Of a DNA stretch of 31,638 nucleotides, positions 6,870 through 12,472 are shown one piece after another (position 1 is the stretch's first letter; each line of letters opens with the position of its first letter). The notes below the pieces were generated by a model, which saw only the letters and a list, made by a program, of their open reading frames with translations, was not told where the DNA came from and made no database searches. Source of the stretch: a virus. The position numbers and the translations under genes are program-made. The stretch spans positions 1-31,638 of IMG/VR virus record IMGVR_UViG_3300005613_000269; one strand, written 5' to 3'.

Positions 6870-7160
6870 ATGCAAATAACAATTTTAAACTATGAGCCTA
6901 ATGAGAGAAATTTAAGACAAGGATTTGTCGATATTCGCATTATACATGATGCTAACCGTTCTGAAATCTTCCGAGGGCTAGGCTATTTCGTTAAAGGTGA
7001 TAGGAGTTGGATTAGCCTTCAAAATGTAAATAGAGACGGAAAGTGGCTACCGACTTATGAGAGAACTCCTGCTTTAAGAAAAGAAATCTTTGTAAAAGCT
7101 TTGGAAGCCTTAGATCAATATATGATGGGTATACGACCTTCTGCTTTTGATTCTGAATAA
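6870..7160 (+). CDS. Hypothetical protein before the portal gene
   Basis: A 96-residue protein starting at ATG 6870, 5 bases after GGAG. An upstream TTG at 6837 would lengthen it, but those codons overlap the DUF551 remnant in another frame and make no sensible protein. It has a beta-rich front (MQITILNYEP), then QGFVDIRIIHDANRSEIFRG, and ends in a helix with LEALDQYMMG. It resembles small conserved phage proteins near portal genes with no known function. A short non-coding gap with a 16-base motif follows. Confidence 0.6.
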   Translation: MQITILNYEPNERNLRQGFVDIRIIHDANRSEIFRGLGYFVKGDRSWISLQNVNRDGKWLPTYERTPALRKEIFVKALEALDQYMMGIRPSAFDSE

Positions 7161-7174
7161 CCTTTATCCCTCCT

Positions 7175-7190
7175 AGTCAAATATTTACTT
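7175..7190. promoter_or_regulatory. Intergenic 16-base motif, copy 1 (before portal)
   Basis: AGTCAAATATTTACTT, the first of five copies of AGTNAAATAWTTACTT found only in gaps before structural modules (others at 10776, 11633, 16044 and 28641). Here CCATGTATAGG follows, a partly conserved second block, and a TATAAT lies at 7215-7220 before the portal ATG. It may be a promoter element or an operator; the sequence cannot tell which. Confidence 0.55.
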
Positions 7191-7231
7191 ACCATGTATA
7201 GGTGAAAGAAAACCTATAATCGGTAAAATCA

Positions 7232-9283
7232 ATGACCGCAACAGCCTACGAAACCTCTCGCCAATTAGATAAAAACTTTTATGTAGATGACACTAATCGA
7301 GATACTTATATCAAACAGCGAATGGATGAGAGTTATAATCAATTTATCTCTCAAACGCAGGCTTTCTGGAATGAGGCTAGAATAGACCAGCGATTTTTAG
7401 CCGGCGATCAAAGTCTCTGGAATGAAATCTATACTGATATTCCAGCCACAAGTCGTAAGCAATTTAATTTTAATAAGATTAGACGTATTGTAAATATGAT
7501 TGGTGGTCACCAGCGCAAACACCGCAAAGCTACCAATATCCAACCAATAGAAGGAGCAGATGAAGAAACTGCTAACCAATTTTCTGACGTTATTGCATGG
7601 GCATACCAGCGAGATAATGTATATAATACGATCTCAGATGCTTTCGAACACGGAAGTCTTACAACTGGCCTTTCTTTACTTGGCGTGTGGCTTGATAATA
7701 CTTTCGATCCTGCATCTGGCGATCTAAAAGTCAATCATTATGCTTATAACAGCTACATGATGGACACCTTCTTTAGAAAGCAGGATTTATCAGACTGTTC
7801 TTTTATTTGGACTAGAAAATGGTTTACTAAAGAAGAATGTATGCTACTTTTGCCGGAAAGGTCGAAAGAAATAGAGGACATGAAGATACCGAGATATGGC
7901 AACAAAGACCAGAAATTCTACTTTATGCCGGAAAATTACAACTTTACAACCAGAAATCTATTGCCCTATGACGAATACTGGTACATGGACACTAGAAAGC
8001 AGAAACTTTTAATTGATACTCAGACCGGCGAGGTAATGGAATGGACATCAGAGGACAAAGAAAGACTGGATTTATTTTTAGCAACTTATCCAACAATAAA
8101 AGTAAAGAATGTAACTATACCGACTGTAAAACTAGCTATTTCTATTAATGGAAAGGTAATGTATGACGGAAAAAATCCTCTTGGTATTGATCGCTACCCC
8201 TTTGTGCCTGTTCTTGGCTACTGGGATCCTGATAACGTTTATTTTTCAGGGAGACTGCAAGGCGTGGTACGTGGGCTTAGGGATGCTCAATTTTTGTATA
8301 ACCGTCGTAAAGTTATTGAGCTTGATATTCTTGAAAGCCAGATAAATTCTGGAATGAAGGTTATGGAAGGTTCGTTGGTAGATAATAATGACGTTCTTAA
8401 AAGCGGACAGGGGCAACCTATTTTTATTAAGCAGACAGCTCCTTTAGGAATGGAGAGTGTTCAGCAATTACAGTCACCGCAGATACCGCCGACTACAATT
8501 CAATTATCTGAGATTTTGAGTAAAGAGATACAGGAAATTAGCGGTGTGAACGAAGAACTGCTAGGTTCAGCAGATGATGATAAAGCAGGTATTTTGAGTA
8601 TGTTGAGGCAGGGTGCTGGTCTTGTGACCTTGCAGCGATTATTTGACCAATTAGACCTATCACAGAAGATTCTTGGTGAGATTTCAATGGAGATTATCCA
8701 GAAGAATTTTACTTATGGCAAGATACAGAGAATTTTGGGCAAAGAACCGACCGATCAGTTTCAGAATAAAGCTTTCCAAAAATATGACTGTGTAATAGCT
8801 GAAGGGTTGTTAACAGATACTCAGCAAAAGCTTGAATTCCTGCAATATAGCAATTTAACACAAATGGGATTGCCGATACCTCCTGACATCTTAATTGACA
8901 AAGCACCGGTTCAAGGCAAGAAAGAGCTGAAAGAGGCTGTAATGAAACAGTTCGAGCAGCAACAGCAACAGCAACAAAGAACAGCCGAACTAGAAAACCA
9001 GATGGTTGAGGCTAATATTTGGGAGAAAAAAGGACTGGGAGCTGAAAGGTTTAGCCGAATTGAAGAAAACAAAATGTTGGCTGAAGAGCGCAGGGCAGAA
9101 GCGATAAAAGACTTAAATCTGGCTACTTATCACGAAGTAGAAGCTGCCAAATCTTTAGATGAAATTGATTTAAATAACTTACAAAAATTAATAGAAATAG
9201 TACAAACATTAAAGGGGCAAAAAGAAGGAGAGATGGAAACGTCTAAATCTAAAGAAACTGTATCTCAAGGAGCGAATGTCTAA
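7232..9283 (+). CDS. Portal protein (P22-like podovirus type)
   Basis: A 683-residue protein in the portal position, after terminase and before scaffold and capsid. The dodecameric portal forms the DNA gate at one capsid vertex. The N-terminal region (QRFLAGDQSLW; FNFNKIRRIVNMIGGHQRKH, near 90; EHGSLTTGLSLLGVWLD near 145) follows the P22-like portal pattern I know from environmental podoviruses. YPFVPVLGYWD and GVVRGLRDAQFLYN near 335 form the core. The C-terminal part is a long helix with a glutamine run at about residues 573-580 encoded by CAG/CAA repeats. Size is close to other P22-like portals. The ribosome site is weak. Confidence 0.85.
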   Translation: MTATAYETSRQLDKNFYVDDTNRDTYIKQRMDESYNQFISQTQAFWNEARIDQRFLAGDQSLWNEIYTDIPATSRKQFNFNKIRRIVNMIGGHQRKHRKATNIQPIEGADEETANQFSDVIAWAYQRDNVYNTISDAFEHGSLTTGLSLLGVWLDNTFDPASGDLKVNHYAYNSYMMDTFFRKQDLSDCSFIWTRKWFTKEECMLLLPERSKEIEDMKIPRYGNKDQKFYFMPENYNFTTRNLLPYDEYWYMDTRKQKLLIDTQTGEVMEWTSEDKERLDLFLATYPTIKVKNVTIPTVKLAISINGKVMYDGKNPLGIDRYPFVPVLGYWDPDNVYFSGRLQGVVRGLRDAQFLYNRRKVIELDILESQINSGMKVMEGSLVDNNDVLKSGQGQPIFIKQTAPLGMESVQQLQSPQIPPTTIQLSEILSKEIQEISGVNEELLGSADDDKAGILSMLRQGAGLVTLQRLFDQLDLSQKILGEISMEIIQKNFTYGKIQRILGKEPTDQFQNKAFQKYDCVIAEGLLTDTQQKLEFLQYSNLTQMGLPIPPDILIDKAPVQGKKELKEAVMKQFEQQQQQQQRTAELENQMVEANIWEKKGLGAERFSRIEENKMLAEERRAEAIKDLNLATYHEVEAAKSLDEIDLNNLQKLIEIVQTLKGQKEGEMETSKSKETVSQGANV

Positions 9284-9518
9284 TAAAAAAGTTAAATATT
9301 TAACTTTCTTAATTATGTTAATAAGTAGTTTATATTTATTAAGTGGTTGTAAATGGAAACATACTTTTAAAAATAGTGGATCTTATCAAGAAATAATAAT
9401 TTTAAGTCCTAATGGTCGTAAAGAAGATCGTTTAAGGATAGAAAGAAAGTTGACTGAAAAAGATAAGAAAAGAATAGAAAAGGTTTTAGAAAAAGACAGA
9501 CAAAGGCATTTAAAATGA
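9276..9518 (+). CDS. Small lipoprotein with charged helical tail
   Basis: An 80-residue protein overlapping the portal stop by 8 bases. It has a Lys-rich start, a hydrophobic segment (YLTFLIMLISSLYLL) and the lipobox LSGC at about residues 22-25, so signal peptidase II processing and membrane anchoring are expected. The mature part ends in a charged helix (ERKLTEKDKKRIEKVLEKDR). Two adjacent small lipoproteins resemble spanin or envelope-associated proteins, but no partner transmembrane spanin is obvious. Function is inferred only as envelope-anchored. Confidence 0.65.
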   Translation: MSNKKVKYLTFLIMLISSLYLLSGCKWKHTFKNSGSYQEIIILSPNGRKEDRLRIERKLTEKDKKRIEKVLEKDRQRHLK

Positions 9519-9736
9519 GAAAAATTATTGAAACGCTTCTACTATTAGGAGCAAGTTTTTTAGTTACAAGTTGTGGGGTAATTAAGAAAACAGAAAACCC
9601 GACAGCAAATAGTGTGGTAGAAGTTATTAAAGAATCCTATCCACAAGACAATATCGTAGAGGAAATGGTTGAGGCTAAGATACAGAGCGTTACAGGTCTA
9701 GACATAGACCTTAGTCCTTCTAGTCCGGAGAAATGA
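9515..9736 (+). CDS. Second small lipoprotein
   Basis: A 73-residue protein overlapping the previous gene by 4 bases. The signal segment ETLLLLGASFLVTSC ends in a lipobox (VTSC, Cys at about residue 20), giving a mature lipoprotein of about 54 residues with an acidic tail. A terminator-like hairpin follows at 9793-9824, so this is probably the last gene of the terminase-portal unit. An outer-membrane spanin role (Rz1-like) is possible given size and lipobox, but proline content is low for that family. Confidence 0.65.
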   Translation: MRKIIETLLLLGASFLVTSCGVIKKTENPTANSVVEVIKESYPQDNIVEEMVEAKIQSVTGLDIDLSPSSPEK

Positions 9737-9792
9737 CTGACAGATATTACAAATGTGACCAAGTGGTCGCTATATATAACAGTGGAAGAAGA

Positions 9793-9824
9793 TGCACTAA
9801 TAGTTAGTGCAACCATTATTTTTT
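9793..9824 (+). terminator. Rho-independent terminator after the lipoprotein genes
   Basis: TGCACTAA (9793-9800), a 3-base loop, then the exact complement TTAGTGCA (9804-9811) form an 8-bp stem. A T-rich tail ending in TTTTTT follows at 9819-9824. The stem is AT-rich with only moderate strength. It separates the lipoproteins from the next ribosome site (AGAGGAG). Confidence 0.6.
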
Positions 9825-9838
9825 AGAGGAGATAAAAT

Positions 9839-10048
9839 ATGACCAAGATAATCTACGAATTTGATTCGGTGGAAGACGACGGTTCCATACAGATCCATCA
9901 AAACGCAACAATAATGTACATGGCTCTTTGCGATTTAAGAGATCTAGCTCGCTCCATTTACAAAGGTTGGGAAGAGTATGATGAAGATAAAGTACTAGAT
10001 CGTTTAAATGATATTATTTATGAATCTAAAATAGATGAGGTACGATGA
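9839..10048 (+). CDS. Small acidic hypothetical protein
   Basis: A 69-residue acidic protein with a strong ribosome site (AGAGGAG, 8 bases before ATG). It has a beta-hairpin-like start (KIIYEFDSVEDDGSIQIHQN) and a helical end. The pattern 'DxxEDxxxIxIHxNA...MYMALCDLRDLARSIYK' recalls small phage proteins found beside portal genes, with no known function. Its stop overlaps the next gene. Confidence 0.6.
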   Translation: MTKIIYEFDSVEDDGSIQIHQNATIMYMALCDLRDLARSIYKGWEEYDEDKVLDRLNDIIYESKIDEVR

Positions 10049-10173
10049 AAAAGAAAAAATGTCCAGGTGGAAAAATTAGATCAGGTGGAAAAGGAAAAGG
10101 ACTGGGGATAGGTAAAGGTAAAGGTCCAATAGGAAAACCTTCAAAAAATAGAAAGGGCGGAAGGGGTAGATAA
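10045..10173 (+). CDS. Tiny Gly/Lys-rich basic peptide (42 aa)
   Basis: A frame from ATG 10045, overlapping the preceding stop (ATGA), to TAA 10171-10173, which overlaps the next ATG (TAATG). The peptide is almost all Gly, Lys, Arg and Pro with repeats such as GKGKGLGIGKGKGP and ends in RKGGRGR. Translation is supported by exact coupling on both sides. Such peptides can bind nucleic acid; packing with the phage DNA is possible but unproven. Confidence 0.5.
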   Translation: MKKKKCPGGKIRSGGKGKGLGIGKGKGPIGKPSKNRKGGRGR

Positions 10174-10442
10174 TGAAGAAGTTATTAATTAAACTTTGCT
10201 GGTGGTTGATAGTTATATTTTTATGGTTATCAAATCAAATAGGTAAGTTATTAAACAAATTAGGTGCTAAAAAGATCAAATTGAATAAAAAAAGGAAAAA
10301 GAAAATGCCTCTCAAAAAGGGTAAAAGTAAAAAAATTATATCTTCTAATATAAGAGAAATGCGAAAGACTGGACATCCGCAAAAACAAGCTGTAGCTGCT
10401 GCTCTAAGTACCGCTAGAAAATCAAAGAAGAGAAAGAAATGA
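10173..10442 (+). CDS. Membrane segment fused to DUF6496-like basic domain
   Basis: An 89-residue protein. Residues about 5-24 (LIKLCWWLIVIFLWLSNQIG) form one membrane segment. From about residue 45 the segment MPLKKGKSKKIISSNIREMR and GHPQKQAVAAALSTARK is the DUF6496 pattern (small basic phage proteins found near portal or capsid genes). DUF6496 proteins I know usually begin at that internal Met, so the hydrophobic front may be an added piece, or the internal ATG at 10305 (preceded by GGAAAAAG) may be a second start. Coupled to both neighbours. Function unknown. Confidence 0.6.
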   Translation: MKKLLIKLCWWLIVIFLWLSNQIGKLLNKLGAKKIKLNKKRKKKMPLKKGKSKKIISSNIREMRKTGHPQKQAVAAALSTARKSKKRKK

Positions 10443-10582
10443 AACCAGCAAAAACAATGCCAAATCCTAATAAAGGCATAAAAACTTCAAAAACTTCAAA
10501 ATATAAAAGAAGCCCTAGCAAGATTAAACATTCTCCTGCTAGTGGTAAAAAAGGCAGTTTATATAAGGGTAGATATGTTTAA
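10439..10582 (+). CDS. Tiny basic protein (47 aa)
   Basis: A frame from ATG 10439, overlapping the previous stop (ATGA), to TAA 10580-10582. It is Lys/Ser-rich with short repeats (KTSKTSKYKRSPSKIKHSP) and ends GKKGSLYKGRYV. It overlaps the next start by 8 bases. Composition matches the two basic proteins just upstream, so the cluster may act together or have come from one another. No family known. Confidence 0.45.
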   Translation: MKPAKTMPNPNKGIKTSKTSKYKRSPSKIKHSPASGKKGSLYKGRYV

Positions 10583-10763
10583 ATTTATTGTTTTAAGCGG
10601 TGTAATTTGGCTTACTTTATATTTGACCCCATTTGGAGACATTTTAGAGAAACAAGTCAATTCATTAGCTGTTAAACGTGTAGAGCAGATCAATAAGAAC
10701 TCGGAACATTCTAAAGTTCCTAAACTTCCTAGTACAAAACCTCTTAAGCGTGGTAAGTGGTAA
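10575..10763 (+). CDS. Small single-pass membrane protein (62 aa)
   Basis: ATG 10575 lies 5 bases after AAGGGT and inside the end of the previous gene. A longer GTG start at 10542 would overlap that gene far more, so it is not used. Residues about 3-22 (KFIVLSGVIWLTLYLTPFGD) form one membrane span, followed by a basic, proline-rich tail (KVPKLPSTKPLKRGKW). A cytoplasmic or virion role is open. A TTGACA-containing gap follows, so this closes the small basic gene cluster. Confidence 0.5.
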   Translation: MFKFIVLSGVIWLTLYLTPFGDILEKQVNSLAVKRVEQINKNSEHSKVPKLPSTKPLKRGKW

Positions 10764-10770
10764 TCCCTTC

Positions 10771-10800
10771 TTGACAAGTAAATATTTCACTTAATAGTGT
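10771..10800 (+). promoter_or_regulatory. Promoter-like site overlapping 16-base motif copy 2
   Basis: TTGACA (10771-10776) is a perfect -35 hexamer, with TAGTGT 18 bases downstream as a poor -10. The conserved intergenic motif overlaps it at 10776-10791 and reads AGTGAAATATTTACTT on the minus strand. The overlap of motif and -35 suggests an operator or activator site. The next gene starts at 10841. Confidence 0.5.
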
Positions 10801-10840
10801 TCGGATTGTGGTTAAAACTACAACCCTAGGGGATTTTATT

Positions 10841-11008
10841 ATGAAACCATCAAAAAATCTGTCTGATAAATCATACAGCAAGGAAGCAAAAGCTTTCACA
10901 AATGCTGCTAATGGAACTATGAACTACTTGGAAAAACAAAGTGGTTTTGCTTCCAAAGATGCAGGTAAGCTTAAGAGAGGAGCTTACAAAGAGAACCGCT
11001 ACAAGTAA
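10841..11008 (+). CDS. Small basic hypothetical protein (55 aa)
   Basis: ATG 10841 has AGGGG 8 bases upstream; an earlier in-frame GTG at 10808 lies within the promoter-like gap and is rejected. The 55-residue protein is basic and probably helical (EAKAFTNAANGTMNYLEKQS), ending in KLKRGAYKENRYK. It stands alone between a promoter-like site and a terminator-like hairpin, so it may be a separately expressed virion or early-late protein. No family recognised. Confidence 0.5.
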   Translation: MKPSKNLSDKSYSKEAKAFTNAANGTMNYLEKQSGFASKDAGKLKRGAYKENRYK

Positions 11009-11026
11009 AATGGGCAATTAAATTTT

Positions 11027-11091
11027 CAGGGCGGTTCATTCTTCTTTTACTCTCCTTTTGCCCTTTTCTAGTTTGAACTGTCCCTGTTTTT
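11027..11091 (+). terminator. Long-loop terminator-like hairpin
   Basis: CAGGGCGGTTC (11027-11037) pairs with GAACTG-T-CCCTG (11075-11086) over 11 base pairs, with one G-U pair and one bulged T. TTTTT follows at 11087-11091. The 37-base loop is long for a terminator. A smaller GGGCAA/TTGCCC pairing (11012 and 11058) would compete with it. It could also be a structured leader for the next gene, whose ribosome site lies 5 bases after it. Confidence 0.4.
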
Positions 11092-11108
11092 AGAAAAGGA
11101 GTTAGCAG

Positions 11109-11588
11109 TTGAAAAAAAAGAGTGCTAAAAAAAGGAAGATGTCCACAGTAGCAGATCGACCTACAGTAGGGCAGATGCTTGCCGATACGCAAGAAAGTCA
11201 CCAAAAGCAAGAGATTGAAGTTGGTGAGTTTATCGAAGAAGTCGGTAACAAAGAGGTAATGAAGGAAGTCTGGAGACAGATAGATGCACGCAAAGGCTTA
11301 CCTCAATGGAATCACAAGTTCTATATTTTAGTTTATTTTCATAAAGATCATTTGCTGCATAGGGTTATGCATTGCGAAGTGCAATCACGTCATAGTTTTC
11401 CAGAGATGAATTATGGCTTGACCTGCTTCTCATTTGAACCTAAGACAGATAATTTGCTCTTAGAGTGGGTTTTGCCTAATAAGAGTGCTGTTCCCATGTT
11501 CTTAAAGAATAGAGCCAACACAGACGAGTTCCTTATTCATTGTATTGAGAAGATGCAAAAACTTGAGAATGGCTATCAGAAGGTTTAG
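11109..11588 (+). CDS. Hypothetical virion-module protein
   Basis: A 159-residue protein starting at TTG 11109, 7 bases after AGGAG. The later ATG at 11139 has its purine run directly abutting it, so TTG is preferred. After a Lys-rich start, residues about 45-155 form a mixed alpha/beta domain (WNHKFYILVYFHKDHLLHRV; MNYGLTCFSFEPKTDNLLLEWVLP). I recall similar proteins between portal and scaffold in environmental podoviruses, with no function known to me. Its His-rich middle is notable. A promoter-like gap follows. Confidence 0.6.
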   Translation: MKKKSAKKRKMSTVADRPTVGQMLADTQESHQKQEIEVGEFIEEVGNKEVMKEVWRQIDARKGLPQWNHKFYILVYFHKDHLLHRVMHCEVQSRHSFPEMNYGLTCFSFEPKTDNLLLEWVLPNKSAVPMFLKNRANTDEFLIHCIEKMQKLENGYQKV

Positions 11589-11632
11589 ACACCCCTTATC
11601 AGCTATTGTCAAATAAATTCACCTTAGTTATT

Positions 11633-11676
11633 AGTCAAATAATTACTTGTCCACTATGTACAGGTGGCAGTTTTAT
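11633..11676 (+). promoter_or_regulatory. 16-base motif copy 3 with promoter-like elements (before scaffold and capsid)
   Basis: AGTCAAATAATTACTT (11633-11648) is the motif. Its end overlaps TTGTCC (11647-11652), a weak -35, with TTTTAT 18 bases on as a -10. The second block CTATGTACAGG (11654-11664) resembles CCATGTATAGG before the portal gene. A partial extra motif start (TTGTCAAATAA) lies at 11607-11617. This would drive scaffold and capsid, the most highly made proteins. Confidence 0.5.
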
Positions 11677-11723
11677 TAGCGTAAACAAGCGGCCTCGCTA
11701 AACCGCAAGAAAAAGGATGACTA

Positions 11724-12443
11724 ATGACTGAAGAAGCTAAGACCGTCGTTACTGAACAGGATCTCGGCAATCCTGAAGCCACTAATCAGGAAACAGCCAG
11801 CCAACAGCCCGAATCCAAAGAACCTAAAGAAGGCTCTAAGGAATATAACTTCCGACAACTCGAAAATGAGAAGAAAGAAGCTGAACAAAGGGCTAGAGAG
11901 CAGGAAGCTATGAACAGAGAACTGGTAACTTTGCTTAAACAAGGCAAAGAGCAGCCCTCATCTACGGAAGAGATACTTCCACAGCTAAACCCTGATGATA
12001 TTCCCGAATGGCAGCACGTTGATAAATTTGTCAATCTTAGAGCTGCAAAAATAGCGGAAAAAACTGTCAGAGATATATTAGCTAAACAAGAGAGAGAACG
12101 TCTGCCTACCCTTGTTAAACAGCAACACCCAGACTTTGATGAAGTAGTAACTGCTCAACGCATTAAGAAATTAGAACAGGAAAATCCAGCGTTGGCAGAA
12201 GGTTTGTCGAAATCTAAAGACCCTTATACAGCAACTTATGCATATCTAAAGGCTATCTATGCTACTAAAAAGCAAGATCCTGTAGCTATGGAAGAAGCTG
12301 AAAAGATTCTGGAAAATGCTCAAAAGCCTAATAGCATTAATGCTTTAGGACAACAGAGTGCGCTTAAAAACGCTAACAACTTCCAGAAGAAGTCTAAGGA
12401 ACAGCTTTACAAGGAGATGAGCCATTTCGCCAACTTACTGTGA
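11724..12443 (+). CDS. Capsid scaffolding protein
   Basis: A 239-residue, highly charged and mostly helical protein placed between portal and major capsid, as is usual for phage scaffold. The first 80 residues are rich in Glu, Gln and Lys (coiled-coil-like EKKEAEQRAREQEAMN). The middle contains IPEWQHVDKFVNLRAAKIAE and DPYTATYAYLKAIYATK. The C-terminus is basic and helical (NNFQKKSKEQLYKEMSHFAN), as in scaffolds that bind the coat through a C-terminal helix. No sequence family can be proved by eye; the role rests on composition and position. Confidence 0.7.
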   Translation: MTEEAKTVVTEQDLGNPEATNQETASQQPESKEPKEGSKEYNFRQLENEKKEAEQRAREQEAMNRELVTLLKQGKEQPSSTEEILPQLNPDDIPEWQHVDKFVNLRAAKIAEKTVRDILAKQERERLPTLVKQQHPDFDEVVTAQRIKKLEQENPALAEGLSKSKDPYTATYAYLKAIYATKKQDPVAMEEAEKILENAQKPNSINALGQQSALKNANNFQKKSKEQLYKEMSHFANLL

Positions 12444-12472
12444 TTTTCTAAATCATTAGTAACGAGGTATTA

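Noticed and set aside
9733-9807. A 24-codon frame starting at an ATGA overlap after the second lipoprotein
   Set aside because: Its end lies inside the terminator hairpin, it is very short, and no motif is seen.
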